Positions 1-12,703 of a stretch of DNA of 64,000 bases are shown piece after piece; positions within the stretch are counted from its first letter, which is position 1, and the number at the start of each line of letters is the position of its first letter. The stretch lies in contig CM042179.1 of NCBI GenBank assembly GCA_023376005.1, positions 22,115,906 through 22,179,905 of the forward strand, read 5' to 3'. The notes under the pieces are model-generated. The model was not told the DNA's origin and ran no database searches. It was given only the letters and a program-made list of their open reading frames with translations. The DNA is from Doryteuthis pealeii. Its lineage: Eukaryota > Mollusca > Cephalopoda > Myopsida > Loliginidae. The position numbers were made by a program, and so were the translations under genes.

Positions 1-153
1 AAGTATCTATGATACTACACTACAAACAGCCATAAAAAATATTAACCTTGGAATAACAATAATTAAAATACTAAAAAGGTTATTTTCAGAGAATGTTAGA
101 GATTAAACTAATAAAACTAATTATGGTCATTTATAACCAGTTATTATGGATAT

Positions 154-498
154 AGGGCCGGTTTAGCTCAGTCGGTAGAGTGTCGGGCTAGGAACCACAA
201 GGTTCCTGGTTCGATACCAGCCCTCGCCAACTTAGTGTATGAGTAGCACAGGGATCTGTGCGATAAAGTAAGAAGCTGATGGTAGGTGTGGTGCTCCACC
301 TCAGATGCAGAAACAATCTCCTTTGTCTAGCGCTAGTAAAAAGGGGATAGACTCCCTCGCTGTCTGGCTGACTCAACTATAGCCTGCTCCACCTCAGACA
401 CTGAAAATCTCCTTGGTCTAGCGCTAGTGAAAAGGGAATTGACTCCCTCACTGTCTGGCTAATACCGACTTTAGGCCACCTTGGCGACTTTACTTTAC
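154..498 (+). mobile_element. SINE family A (tRNA-derived), full length with TSD
   Basis: The head reads as a degenerate tRNA, with an A box (TTAGCTCAGTCGGTAGAG) and a B box (GGTTCGATACC). A body shared by about 17 copies in this window follows, ending in a T/C/A-rich tail. A 13-bp target-site duplication, TTATTATGGATAT, lies at 141-153 and 499-511, so this is a retroposed copy. Unusually, its 3' part is present twice in tandem (about 291-370 and 388-460). Confidence 0.85.
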
Positions 499-511
499 TT
501 ATTATGGATAT

Positions 512-926
512 TGTTCCGTTTTTGGTATTTGACTACTTTTTACAAATATATAGAGTTATTTTAATAACTTTAGAAGATTACACTTTTTTCAAAAGATCAT
601 CCTATTCAAACCATTTAAAACTTATCTGGATGTTTGTGTTGTCAAATTAAAACTAAATATCTTCTTTTATACAAGTTAAAAATAATTGGAATTTGTGCTG
701 AAATTATTATTGGTTTAAATTAAAGTATAATAACCCTACACTTAAAAGCAAAACATCTTCAAATTATCATTATCTGGTATAAGTAGAGTTAAAATAATTT
801 CTAACTGCATCTGTAACGTTTGTGCATAGTAATTATTGTTGGTCAGGTGAAAATATCATAAGCCAAGAGGTGAACATAATTCAGGCACTTACGTACAACT
901 GACACCTAAGCTTAAGTTTTGTCCAT

Positions 927-930
<4 letters not shown>
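512..930. other. AT-rich intergenic stretch, nothing recognised
   Basis: No coding signal, repeat family or structured element recognised; plain AT-rich sequence. Confidence 0.5.

Positions 931-1012
<82 letters not shown>
931..1012. repeat. (GA)n microsatellite
   Basis: About 82 bases of uninterrupted GA dinucleotides. Confidence 0.98.
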
Positions 1013-1016
<4 letters not shown>

Positions 1017-1618
1017 AGTAAGTGCATACAGCTTTGCTTGGCATCCAGCCAATTCAGTAGGCCAAGGTGAATATAAACACTAATTTAACAACAGTTACGC
1101 TATGCAGTTCTTGTACTATGCGTGCATGATTCAGACACAGGAAAACATCAGCTTAGCTTGCTGAATCTATTTATTTTTATTAAAGAGGCAGGGGATAATG
1201 ATTTAAAAGGAATATCTTTTAAGTAATGGTACATGCTATGATATTTACTTGGATAGTACTGTTCTGTTAAACAGCCATCACCATTTTGAATTTTAAAAAG
1301 ATTAGATAGAAATTAAGATAAGTTTTGAAAAAGTAAAAAAGAAACCTGTAGATAATTGTAGAAATTTCAAACAAGTTTCTGTGTTTAGAATACAGGTACA
1401 GATATACAAGGCACTAAAGACAAAGAAAATATTTCCATTAAAAAAAAAAAAAAAAAAAAAAACAATCAAAATATTTTCATTACCTGTACTTACCTTATTT
1501 TTATATAATTTCTATTTTTACCCTATATATTTCTTCCTCTGTAATAAAACTTAAGAGGTTTTCTTTTTATCTAAATATATTTCATAATTAATTTGTCTAG
1601 AAAGTTTTACTTATAAAG

Positions 1619-1830
1619 TAAGTAAAGTCATCGGAGTGGCTTAAAGTCGGTATCAGCCAGACCAAGGAGATTGTTTAGGCATGTGAGGTGGAGCACAACA
1701 CCTACCATCAGCTCTTCACTTTATAAATCCCTGTGCTACTCATATGCTGAGTTGGCAAGGGCCAGTATTGAACCCAGAACCTTGTGGTTCCTAGTCAGAC
1801 GATCTACCGACTGAGCTAAAGGTTTAAGCT
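1619..1830 (-). mobile_element. SINE family A, internally deleted
   Basis: Reverse-strand copy. The tail-side sequence (AGTAAAGTCATCGG) is at the left and the tRNA-like A box (complement of CTACCGACTGAGCTAAA) at the right. The segment normally reading CTATCCCCTTTTCACTAG is missing. Confidence 0.8.
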
Positions 1831-1959
1831 CAATGTCATTGTCAAGTTCTATTCTATTTATAGAAATTAAACTCAATGTCAAATACCATCCTGGGGTCAT
1901 AATCTATAATTATCACTTAGATAAAGTGAGAATTCTTCCGAGCTGTAGGCATGTCAGTG

Positions 1960-2115
1960 CTACTATATACCTGCACCACTTGGACTAACAAAACATTTTG
2001 AGAAAAAGCTAGATGAAAACTACACAAGGATGCTGCAGGTCTTGAAAAAAATCTTGGAGGCAGCACCCTACAAAAATGCAGGTGTATGGCCACTTGCTTC
2101 CTATCACACAAACCA
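1960..2115 (+). pseudogene. LINE C-terminal fragment (endonuclease/RT type)
   Basis: One forward frame reads EKKLDENYTRMLQVLKKI followed by a WPLASYHTNHL-like segment. This matches the region after the reverse transcriptase domain in invertebrate LINEs, where KLDGNYTRML is typical. The fragment at 28,916-29,215 covers the next part of the same kind of protein. There is no start codon and the frame soon ends, so it is a relic. Confidence 0.55.
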
Positions 2116-2206
2116 TCTCATAAATGACGTTTTCGTACACATGAACACACCCGTAGTTGCAAATTGGTTTGGAAATTAATTTATCTAAAGGAATTTTGAC
2201 AATGTG

Positions 2207-2490
2207 CTTGTGGTGTAATGGTTATCATCGTAAGAAATGGATATGATGACCTGAGTTCAAATCCTGGATGAGGCTGCTTGCATTTCACACAGCGTTAATA
2301 CCCTTGGAAAAATATGCATCCAACTATTTTTCCGCCAGCAATGGATAAATAGTAGGACAGACTGGGTTCTTTAATCTCGGTATGAAAACTGGTCTAGAAG
2401 AAAAACTCTTAATTCAAACCTGTTAAACTCCACTTAAGAAAGTGACCTTGTGTCACATCCTGCTCATGCAGAGGGGATGGTAAATATAAA
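2207..2490 (+). mobile_element. SINE family B (tRNA-derived)
   Basis: Head TGGTGTAATGGTTATCATC with a B box GTTCAAATCC is typical of a tRNA with GTGTAATGGTTA A box. The body and the end GGTAAATA are shared with copies at 3.9, 12.2, 16.2, 21.2, 29.5, 48.2 and 54.4 kb. Confidence 0.8.
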
Positions 2491-2499
2491 AGCAATTTG

Positions 2500-2935
2500 A
2501 CAGTAATATGGTAACAAAATTTTGTTACAATGTGCTATTTTTGTTGTATTAAAGTAACATACAAACAAAACCTAGATTGTTATAATATAGATTTGTAACT
2601 TTCTTTTTTGTGCATATTCCTACCAATCTAAAACCTAATCCGAAACAAATAATAAATACCTATAGACATAAATGAGACAGACAGTAAGTTTAATCAACAC
2701 TAATGTTTTGTAAGTAATATTATCTTTGATAAGTAGATATGAAAATTAAATAAAGCTTAAGACATAAAACCATGTCAATCAAGATTATGGCAATTTTAAC
2801 TATATAATGTATATACAAGCTGAAAATCATTAAACATTTCCCTAAAATAGTTTTTCTATTATTTTGTACTGCTATGATAGCATCTATTATTTTTTTTAAA
2901 TGTTGAGGTTAGTAGAATCAATATTTTACTACCAT
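2500..2935. other. AT-rich intergenic stretch
   Basis: No coding or repeat structure recognised. Confidence 0.4.
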
Positions 2936-2939
2936 AAAG

Positions 2940-3145
2940 TATCTGCTTATGAACCACAGGTTTCTAGGTTCAATACTGGCTCTTGCCAACTCAGTATATG
3001 TTTAGCACAGCTTGGATCTGTGTGGTAGGTGTGATTCTCCACCTCAGACACAAAAACAATCTTACTGGTCTAGCACTAGTGAAAAGGGGATAGACTCCCT
3101 GATGTATGGCTGATACCAACAATAGGCCACTCCACCAATTTTACT
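2940..3145 (+). mobile_element. SINE family A, 5'-truncated
   Basis: Starts within the tRNA-like head just before the B box (GGTTCAATACTGG) and continues to the CCACTCCACCAATTTTACT tail. It directly abuts a family D element. Confidence 0.75.
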
Positions 3146-3146
3146 C

Positions 3147-3640
3147 CAGGTGGATGAGCAGTCCATGACTTGCAATACTCCACTTAGGCCCTATCTTGGG
3201 CTAGACAGGTGGTCGGAGAGGCCCCCTCCGATCAATCGGCTGGTCACGTCAAGCCCTAGCACCTATATGATTTTCCCAACCCGATTGCCCTTATGGCAAG
3301 CCCCAACCCCTTTTTATCATATGGTGCTAGAAGGCAGTGACTGAGGGTCTACATGTCCTGGGAATGATGTTAAACTCAATCTGATGGTGAGGTTCCAGTT
3401 CTGGAGGTTTGGGGAATGTGGAGCACCCCTTCATCACCATTGCTCCCTGGTCCACTCTGACCCGGAGTGGTAGTACCTATTAGGGTCCCATCTATGGGTT
3501 GAATAGAAAAACATGAGTTGATAAACAGAATTGTATTATGCATTAAGAATGAATTTATTTCACCACTTTGTCGGCATTAAATGACCCACTGAGGTTGATA
3601 TGCCATAAACAAACCAAACCAATTATACTTACTATTACCA
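3147..3640 (+). mobile_element. Retroposon family D
   Basis: About 0.5 kb, GC-richer than its surroundings, containing GTCGGAGAGGCCCCCTCCG and GACCCGGAGTGGTAGTACC. It ends in a tail of AAAC/AACC-type repeats. Full copies with target-site duplications occur at 24,069-24,576 and 39,239-39,669. Open frames here are accidental. Confidence 0.75.
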
Positions 3641-3871
3641 TAAAAAAAAATCTTAAAGAAAGACAAAAAAAAAAATAAGTTGGCATGTTTTAGACAGCTC
3701 TCATTTCCATAAGTTCCAGTTATTTTCTGGTTGTTTTTTATAGGCAAGATGAAATAAATTACTTGGATTAAAAATATGTCCACTATCCTCCTTTTTATAG
3801 AAACAATTGTGAATATATCAGCACTACACTCATCATTATAATGCAAAAAGTAATTTTATAACAATATATAT

Positions 3872-4151
3872 ATTTACCAACCCCTCCGCACGAGCAGGAT
3901 GTGACACAAGGTCAATTTCTTAAGTGGAGTTCAACAGGTTTGAATTCAGAGTTTTCCTTCTCTTAGACTTGTTGCCTAACCAAGGTTAAAGAGCCCAGTC
4001 TGCCCTACTATTTACCCATAGCTGGAGAGAGAGTAGGATTCATACCTTTCCCAAGGGTATTAGTACTAAGTGAAATGCAATTACCACATCCAGGATTTGA
4101 ACTCGGGGCGACAAGTCCATTTCCTATGACTTTAAACATTACACCACGCGC
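3872..4151 (-). mobile_element. SINE family B
   Basis: Reverse complement of the family B body (GGATGTGACACAAGGTC at left). The B box complement, GGATTTGAACTCGG, and head, AACATTACACCACG, are at right. Confidence 0.8.
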
Positions 4152-4159
4152 TTTTATAA

Positions 4160-5117
4160 CAATAAAGATCTGCTGATCACAATAAGAGCTTTTTTCTGTT
4201 AGCATTGTACAATGTTTCTTATAAACAGCTTAACTCTTTAAAATATAAAAATGACCTCTTTGTATATCATTTCCCTGAATTTTGAAACAATGTTGGCTGG
4301 GTTGGATTAAAACAACTAGGGGTCCTGGTCTAGGGAACATTTGAAACCCATAGCACCTGCTCACAAGAAACTTAATGAAAAAATTTAAAAAGTACATGAA
4401 TATAGGCCTACATACAGAACAAAGCATTGATCCATACTGACCTCTAAAACAGAGGTGACACCCACCCAAAGTAGAAGAAATGTATTTAATAACAATTATG
4501 ATATTCCAAATTTTGATTTAAAAAATGGCATGTTTTATAGCTATATTTTAATATTACACTCACCAAAATATAGAGTCAAAAGAATTTCTTTTGAACATTT
4601 TTTTTTTGCTTGCTGCAAACTTATCACAGTTATGTCATTGAAGTCAATGAACCTCAGTTTATCATTTTCAATACTGAGTATACTCAGATCAGACAAGTGG
4701 TCTTAGGACCCTGCTGATTGTAGATCAATTGTTTTAATATTAGTATGGGACCTCCTGGACGATGAGACTGCAGTCCACGAGTAAATCCAACATTCTGTTG
4801 GCTACTTTATTCTAATTTACCAATGCATTTCATTATTTTGTTTATTACTTGTGGAACCAACCACCTGTCCTGGGTATGATACCAAGTTGAATCCAATTGT
4901 AATACTTCACTTTTGAACTCTAAGGAACATGGAGTCACCATTTGTTATCATTACTCCTAGGTCCACTGATCTAGAGTGGTAGTACTCATTAGGTTGAATC
5001 AATTTAAGATAATGTTTAAAATGATATTGAACTACATTTGATCTTAAATATTTTATATTTAGTTAAAATATCAATGTTTTACCTGTTTAAAATGAGTATG
5101 AAAATACATTTTTGTAA
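4160..5117. other. Intergenic, with decayed family D remnant
   Basis: Mostly unassigned. Bases about 4,855-5,000 carry decayed family D sequence (CCACCTGTCCTGGGTATGAT and a CTAGAGTGGTAGTAC segment). No gene seen. Confidence 0.4.
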
Positions 5118-5357
5118 CATAAAGTCGTCGGTGTGGCCTAATGTCGGTATAAGTTTGACAGCAAGGGACTATCCCTTTTTCACTAGCACTAGACCAAGGA
5201 GATTATTTTAGTGTCTGAGGTGGAGCGCCACACCTATCATCAGCTCCTCATGTTACCGTACAGATCCTTGTGCTACTCATACACTGAGTTGGCGAGGGCT
5301 GGTATCGAACCAAGAACCTTGGGATTCCTAGCCAAAGGCTCTACCGACTGAGCCATT
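5118..5357 (-). mobile_element. SINE family A
   Basis: Reverse-strand copy with complete body and tRNA-like head (complement of CTCTACCGACTGAGCC). Confidence 0.85.
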
Positions 5358-5815
5358 CAGAAATAACTAACATTATATGAATTATAACAAGTTAATATAA
5401 ATATATAGAGCAAAGGTTTCCAACCTGTTTTTTCACTCCCCAATTTGACATATTTTAGAAACATTGAACATCATCACTAACCCAAATATAAAAATACAGT
5501 ACAGCATTTTATACATAAATAATTGAAAATTTTTATTTATTACAAATTTTACCAAATAAAACTATCACCCATTTAAAATCATTACGGACAGAGTACCATC
5601 CACACTGAATAACTTTTGTATAGATTTTAGATAATAAAAAAAAAACATTATAAGATTATTCAAGTCAGTGATGGTAACCAAATTATCTGAGTAATGAACG
5701 ATAGTATGTGATCTTTATATGTAGATAAAGATCAGTTTTTATTTGGCTACTCTACTTACATTAACTGTCTTTTAATCAATCTTATATTTATTGTAGATTT
5801 GTAATCATCCTTCTG

Positions 5816-6033
5816 TGGTGTCGTCAGCGGGTGTCCTAAAGTAGGTATCAGCCAAACAGCAAAGGAGTCTATCCCTTTTTCACTAGCACTAGACCAAGGA
5901 GATTGTTTTGGCAACTGAGGCAAAGTGCCACACATACCATCAGATCTCTGTGCTACTCATACACAGAGTTGGCGAGGACTAGTATCAAACCTGGAACCTT
6001 CTGGTTCCTAGTCCAACTCTACCGACTAAGCTA
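5816..6033 (-). mobile_element. SINE family A
   Basis: Reverse-strand copy with small internal deletions. The head complement CTCTACCGACTAAGCTAAACC is at the right end. Confidence 0.85.
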
Positions 6034-6727
6034 AACCACTACACAATTTTATAAAGATAAACCTAAAGCAAGTATAAATAACTTAAAAGTCCCAGAATTT
6101 AAAATCTCCTTTATAACTTAAAAGTTTAACATGTATTATGAATAATGAATTGATCGTATAATAATTTATTAGGAAATACCTAAATATTATCTATTTATAC
6201 ATACTGAGGAATTATTCTTATAATTCATATATATACTTATACTATTTTAAAATATCAATTGATAATCTTAAATCATGAAGATCACATATATTCAGCATTT
6301 TATCAATACATAATAGTATCTGAAAGTATAAAACAATAGTGAAATTTTGAAAATGTTTTATAACAAATTTCTGAAAAAACCTGAATTTATTTTAAAGGTT
6401 CAGTGCCACAATTTATTAAGATGTGTCCTTTTATTTTCATTATTTCAAATTTTATTCATATTTTAATGCATTTTAGTAACAATTTCTAAAATACTGTAGT
6501 GACTAATTACTTTATTTTTATTCATAACTTATTTTTATTGCATCATATTCCATTTAACTTTAGACAAATAACATTTTTTTTATATCATATATATCTTAAA
6601 TTCTATATCATTTTATCAGAGTAAGAAAGGTTATGACATTTTAATACATCTTGAGCATCTTGGTATCTTTATATAATTTGAGTTTTATTTGATTACTTTT
6701 TTTTTTCTTTTTACTGTAGTGAATCCT
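6034..6727. other. AT-rich intergenic stretch
   Basis: Nothing recognised beyond short T tracts. Confidence 0.4.
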
Positions 6728-6900
6728 ATTGTGGTGTAATGGTTAGCAAGCTAGGTCTTGCAGATCCATTACTACTGAATAGCCAATAATACTCAACAGC
6801 CCAGAGATTACTATTGCATAGCAAGTTCAATCCTTACTGGATGTTTCATACTTGTAATATTGTGTCACATCTAAATGGGTTGAGTAAATACCTACTGTAG
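6728..6900 (+). mobile_element. SINE family C (tRNA-derived)
   Basis: Head GTGGTGTAATGGTTAGCAAG, then a B-box-like AAGTTCAATCC. Related reverse copies lie at 11,915-12,045 and 24,600-24,725. It ends at a family I MITE. Confidence 0.65.
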
Positions 6901-6901
6901 G

Positions 6902-7139
6902 TTAACTCTTTAAGTCCTATACTGCCTCATTCCACCTGGCCAGAAGTCTTTGTTTTCTTAATCTACCCCAAATTATAGCCTTTGTTTGAATGTAATATTA
7001 AACATATTTAGAAGTCTTTGATTTAAGGGAAATAACAGTTAACTTTAAATGCAAAGGTCATTTTTAGCCATTTTTTTAAATATATCTTTATAAGAATGCT
7101 CTAGACTTAGAAAATTCTCAACAGGATGTTAAGAGTTAA
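6902..7139. mobile_element. TTAA-bounded MITE, family I
   Basis: A 238-bp element with inverted ends TTAACTCTTTAAG and GTTAAGAGTTAA. Related copies lie at 40,652-40,885 and 43,365-43,635. TTAA at both ends is the target-site signature of piggyBac-type transposons; that assignment is inference. Confidence 0.6.
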
Positions 7140-7302
7140 GGAATAAAGCGAATTATGAACTTGAAATTCAGATAATGCTATAGAAAGTAAACTTTACTAG
7201 ATAGGTTATCTGCTGACTATTTCTTGTATCTTTTGTGGAGCGAGAAAAATACTTATCTATAGTTTCATTCATTCCACCAAGCATTTATCTACTGTGAGTA
7301 AA

Positions 7303-7555
7303 GTAATTAAAGTTGTCAGGGTGGCCTAAAGTCAGTATCAGCCAGACAGCGAGGAAGTCTATCCGCTTTTCACTAGAGTTAGACCAAGACGATTGTTTTT
7401 GCATCTGAAGTGGAGCACCACCCCTACTATCAGCTCCTTAGTTTACCCCACAGATCCCTATACTACTCATACGCTGAGTTGGCGAGAGCTGGTATTGAAC
7501 CAGGAACTTTGTGGTTCCTAGGCATATGCTCTAACAACTGAGCTAAACCAGCCCT
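7303..7555 (-). mobile_element. SINE family A
   Basis: Reverse-strand copy with full head (CTGAGCTAAACCAGCCC at right). Confidence 0.85.
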
Positions 7556-7889
7556 AAAAAGGATTTTTGTAAAAATTTAAGCTATTCTTAAATTTCTTAG
7601 TGTTTATTTAAATTCTTATTATGTAGTAATAAGAATTTTATTAAGTAGTAATAAGAATTTAGATCTTCAAAACCATAAAAGATATAACAATCTCAAGTGT
7701 AAGCAGTAAAATATTAATTAAAAATGTTAGTCATACTTGAACTTGATCATGAGGGAATAAAAATTGAAAATCAGTCAACCAAGAATTGAACAAAAACTTT
7801 CCAATCCTTTTTATTATATTTTGACAAATTGCCAGTGACCACTTCTAATTTATTTATGTTATAATCAAATCAAAGTTATGTCTAAGATT

Positions 7890-8385
7890 TCCCTTGCCAC
7901 AAAGACCTCAACAGCCCAGAGATGCTGATAGGTACGTGTCCCTGACATACAAAAATTGAAAAGGACGCAGTAAAATCATATTCATGTGTCCCAGTATTTT
8001 TCTCTTTTCTTCCCTCACCATTTCAAGCTAAATGTAAATACATTTCAATTGTTTCTTAGGAATGAATTACACAGGATAGATTACAAGTTAGGAGTTAGAA
8101 ATGTTAGTTATTTCCCCAGATCATAAATAAAAACCTTACAATCTATTAAGAAACTTTAGTTGGGACCCATTAATTTTCCCATGGACTCATTCAAAGGAAA
8201 TATGTGCATCCCAGGATGCACTAAATCAAAAAATTATCAGCATCACTGACAGCCTTTAACCACAAATTAAAAAAATTTAGTTGGGACTCATAAATTTTTT
8301 CCCAGGGATTCGTTCAAAGCAAATATGTGCATCCCAGGACGCACTAAATCAAAATATATCAGCATCACTGACAGCCTTTAATCAC
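7890..8385 (+). repeat. Repeat family E with tandem partial duplication
   Basis: Shares about 330 bp with copies at 14,010-14,345 and 16,770-17,103 (CAGAGATGCTGATAGGTACG ... GCATCCCAGGATGCACTAAA). The 3' part, from GTTGGGACCCAT to CAGCATCACTG, occurs twice here (about 8,158-8,252 and 8,278-8,372). Confidence 0.75.
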
Positions 8386-8389
8386 AAAT

Positions 8390-10665
8390 TTAAAAAATAG
8401 GCTGCTAAGGAAGGAGATGTTAATGATACAAACTAATGATACATATTAGTAGCATCAAAGATTAAAATAATATGAAGAAATGGTAAAAGGTGGCAAAATC
8501 CCATGTGGAACTGGTAACTGGCAAAATGCTGGACAATGCTGGACAGATTTTGTCCAAAAGATGGTCATTTAGAACCAAACAGAATAACAACAACAACAAC
8601 ACTGTTTCTAAAAAAATAAACATTTTATTCAAATATAAATCCTACAAAAACTATCTTAAAGCAATAAAGGATCTGGATCACTCTTTAACAGATCCACAGA
8701 TTTGGATCACTCTTTAACAGATCCATAGAGATAGATGGAACTTTTTTTCAAAAGGTTAATCTCACAAGGTTTTTCCTCAAGTACATGTTTGTAGAAAAGA
8801 CATAGAAAATGCCTAATGCAGTCAAATTAGGATAGCTATACATCAAACCATGAAAATAAATAATTAATGCATGCAATGCACATTTATTTATTTATTATAT
8901 ACACGTATAAACAGAATATAATATATCAGTTTGGTTTAAAATAATAATAAATATTTTTACCCAATCTGCAAATGCTTCAGAAAGGTAATTTATTAAATTT
9001 AACATTTAATTTTGAGATTAAATAATATCAATATGTCTATCATATGCATATGTATTGTATGATACTATATATTATATTACTATATTACATTGAGTTTCGT
9101 TTAAAAATAATTTAAAAAATGAAAAGAAATAAAAAACTAAATTACATATTACTACTGAAGCATTTTTAAGAAAATTAAGTTATAAAATTACACATGGATG
9201 TTATAATTATCTTATATTTGTAATAAGTTACTATGTATTTCAATATTCTTATCACTTGGAATAATTTAGCGTATCTTTCAAAACAGCATTCAATGTCATT
9301 TAACATGCATTTCAAACCTTTTAACATTCTTTACAATACAATATACATTCCAATACTTAACATCAGTCACAATTTGACATGCATTTCAATTCTTGGCATT
9401 CATGTTTCTAGTGTATATTGCAATTATTTTTATTGTTGTTATAACTTAAGACCATATTTAAGACTAGAATAAAATTTTTTAAAATAAAAATCACTTTTGC
9501 ATCACTTTTCAATCATTGGCATGCATTACAAATCTGAACAGTAACAGTTTTAACATTCAATTTACTTTTATATTCTTTTCAATTTAACATGCATTTAAAG
9601 TACCTTTCAATTTATCACAATATAATGTAGAGTTTAATCTATGTTAACAATTCTGATTTATAATTTTCATGGACTCTTTAATAATTATAGAATCTGTAAT
9701 AGAAACAGTAAGATATCAGAGTCTATCAAATATTTTGTCAATAACCATTTCCTAGTGTTTGTAGATATTATAATCAGGACTTTAGACGTAAGTGACTTAT
9801 GGTTTATAATTAAAACTTTGAACAGGGTTCGATTTAAAAGAAGGTGATAGCTGAAATAAATCAAAGATTATGCTTCCACCAACTTTATAGGATTAATGAA
9901 TACATAATAAAGTGACAGGTCACTTTTTTGTAACTAGGAAATGGTTGTGGATATTAGAAATACCAAAAGGTATTATCTAGAAAACAGATCAGTGTTCAGG
10001 TTGCTTGGAAATGATAGAAATTGTCTAAATAGACAGAATGGCAAATACAAAAGGACTTTATCATTTATAGACGTCTTAATTTTCTAAGTTTTCATCACAA
10101 AATATTAAATATAAAATGCACATTAATTATTTTTCAAAACTAAAACTTCCGAAATTTGAATTTATGGAGATAAAAATGTTAATGGTACAAAAATGGGGTT
10201 ATAATGAAAGTTTACAATGTGATGTCATTTACTGTTTTTTATACATTTAATTCATTAAATCAAGCAGACAAATATTATTAATTATTTTTTAAGATACACT
10301 ATTAGATAACACGTGTTTTTTTCTTCTTTTTTTTTTTTTTTTTTCTTTTTTTACAGAAAATCAGGTTTTGGTAACAGTCCAAAAGTGGGGTTTATATATT
10401 AAACAATTGCCATAAATGCAAATATATAAGTAACGAACTGGATTGTAATGGGAATACAGAACATTAATGTTTTTCATAAGTAAAATATCACTGCTTTCTT
10501 CTCAGAAGACCCCTCTTGTGCCAGATGATATAAATAGTTAAAGTTGAAAAAAATATGACTCAGTTCAGAATTCAAACAAGATACATCTTTACTTTTACAT
10601 CAATTTAATTCACTAATCTTTACAAAAAGTTTTCGTCTATCATTTTTGTAAATATTAAACATTAA
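8390..10665. other. Long AT-rich intergenic stretch
   Basis: No gene seen. It contains a short direct repeat of GGATCACTCTTTAACAGATCC (8,673-8,725), (AAC)n at 8,587-8,601 and a T tract near 10,325. Short open frames are low-complexity AT-rich sequence with no splice or homology support. Confidence 0.4.
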
Positions 10666-10666
10666 T

Positions 10667-10864
10667 TTGTATTATTTGGATCATTCGGACTATTGTCCTC
10701 ATCTTTATTGTTATCTGTACAATGTTTCGTCCAATATGCCCTCCGGCCTTCTTCAGGTACTTCTTGTCAGACTCAAGAGCCCTCTCAAACTCAGGAACCT
10801 ACTTTTCAAATGTTGTACAGATAACAATAAAGATGAGGACAATAATCCAAATTATCAAGCCTCA

Positions 10865-10890
<26 letters not shown>
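10667..10890. repeat. Foldback element, family F (copy 1)
   Basis: Inverted arms at about 10,687-10,722 and 10,813-10,848, around TTGTCCTCATCTTTATTGTT and its complement, flank a roughly 90-base centre. It ends CAAGCCTCATCT then a run of A. Copies lie at 13.5 and 60.9 kb. Confidence 0.75.
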
Positions 10891-10898
<8 letters not shown>

Positions 10899-11639
10899 GA
10901 GAAATATTAAACATCAATTTCCTTACAAAAAATAAAGGGAAGCATTTGATAAAACTTATAGTAATAATATTAATAATAAATATTTGTAATTCTACATTTA
11001 AATATGGTCAAATTCATGGATTTCATTTTCTATAGTAAAAAGTTTTCTTTAAGCAAATAGTTGCTGTTTGCCAAATTGAAAAATATTTACTAGTTAGTAA
11101 AAAAAAAAAAATGAAAAAAAAAAAAAACATTATGCATCAGTTAGTAAATAAGGATAAAAAAATATCTTTAGTAAAAGCTATTCGGTTTTTAGAATTGTCT
11201 AACTTAGAGCATGCTTTTAGCAATTTAGGTTAAAGTCCTTAGCACAGGAGGTTAGCCTTCAAAGAAATAATTTTTGTGTACATCATAGGCAAAAGCCCAA
11301 GTACAATAATTGTAATCTATAAACTACAGATACACCATGGATTTTTCGGCAACTAATGGTCCAGTATATATATTATTTCAAACACAAACATTATCCCTTG
11401 AAACTTCATAAATTCCTAACTAGTTTTTACAAAACCCAGAAATAGTTTTGTATTTTAGCTGGTTGAAACTATTCAATTATTGACAATTTTAATGCATGCT
11501 TCTGAAATGTGTTAATTTTAAACATCACTATGAATAAGAATTCATGTGTTTTACAATGAAACCAAGAAATGAATATAGTATTAATCAATCTTTGATTATA
11601 CAAGGAAAGTAAATAACCAAATATGAGTAAATATAGTTT

Positions 11640-11880
11640 TATTTTGTTTCTTTGTTTAATGGCATATCAACCTTCATAGGTTATTTAATGCCAAATTCAC
11701 TCTTGTAGAATAACAGAAGTGGTACTATTTAACCCATAGCTGGAGTGGGAATGAGAAGGTTCATACCATTCCCCAGAGTATTAGTCTGAAAGTGAACATA
11801 TTAGTGTAACTGGAGTCCAAACTTGTTTACTATGATGTCGTAGTCCAGCATATTAGCTACTACACCATGGGGACTCCTCC
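11640..11880 (-). mobile_element. Decayed SINE B-like copy plus family D tail fragment
   Basis: 11,640-11,700 matches the complement of the family D 3' end (GGCATATCAACCTTCATAGG). 11,700-11,880 has the family B landmarks CCCATAGCTGGAG and ATTAGCTACTACACCATGG on the reverse strand. Confidence 0.5.
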
Positions 11881-11914
11881 ATAAGAAAATACTTTAAAAG
11901 TTAAGGTTACAAGG

Positions 11915-12045
11915 TAGGTATTTACCCAACTCCTTTACCACGGGTAGGCTGTGACCCAAGGTCACTAGTATGAGCCATCTAGCAAGGATCAAACTTTCTA
12001 TTCAGTAGTAATAGATCTGCAAGACTAGCTTGCTAACCATGGTAC
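11915..12045 (-). mobile_element. SINE family C
   Basis: Reverse copy: AGCAAGGATCAAACTT is a B box complement, and CTAGCTTGCTAACCAT is the head complement. Confidence 0.65.
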
Positions 12046-12188
12046 GATTACTAATGATAGGATGTTTTCAAAAATGTTGGAATAATTGAATTACTATGTT
12101 GATCAACAGATCAGGCAGAAAAGTAAATGTTCCGCAAAGAATTTAAATTAGAACAGGTGAATTAATTCGAAATGTATAGCACTTATCA

Positions 12189-12703
12189 GGTACGTGGTGT
12201 AATGGTTATCATCAGAGGAAAATAAGTTTGGTGACCCAAGTTCAAATCCTGGACAAGGCTGTTTGTATTTCACATAGCACTAATATCTTTAGGAAAGAGG
12301 CCGGTTTAGCTCAGTCGATAGAGTACTTGCCTAGGAATCACAAGGTTCCAGGTTCGATACCAGTTCTCGCCAACTCAGCATATGAGTAACACAGGGATCT
12401 GTGTGGTAAAGTGAGGAGCTGATAGGTGTGGTGCTCCACCTCAAACACAAAAACAATCTTCTTGATCTAGCGCTAGTGAAAATGGGACTCACTCGTTATC
12501 TGGCTGATACTGACATTAGGCAACCCTGTCAACTTTACTTATTCTCCCTCCAGCTATGAGTAAATAGTAGGGCAGGCTTGGCTCTTCAGCCTTGGTTAGA
12601 CAACCAGTCTAACATATGGAAAACTGAATTCAAACCTGTTAAACTTCACTTTAGAAATTGACCTTGTGTCAGCCTACTCGTCTGGAGGGGTTGGTAAATA
12701 TGT
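12189..12703 (+). mobile_element. SINE family B, split by a SINE A insertion
   Basis: The B head and first half occupy 12,189-12,297 and the second half resumes at about 12,541 (TTCTCCCTCCAGCTATGAG), ending GGTAAATA. The break lies at the same body position where intact copies read straight through. Confidence 0.85.
12298..12540 (+). mobile_element. SINE family A inserted in SINE B
   Basis: Complete copy with head AGGCCGGTTTAGCTCAGTCG and the usual tail. It is younger than the B copy it interrupts. Confidence 0.85.

Noticed and set aside
154..230. tRNA gene candidates at SINE heads (also 15,245, 29,995, 45,684)
   Set aside because: Each is followed by a conserved non-tRNA body shared with other copies; arms and anticodon loops are degenerate.
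350..460. CTGATGG within the SINE A body as a hammerhead core
   Set aside because: Conserved in all A copies as GAGCTGATGGTAGG, with no GAAA and no pairing stems.
366..500. Direct repeats that could suggest a CRISPR-like array
   Set aside because: Only two units, explained by a duplication inside a SINE; the genome is eukaryotic.
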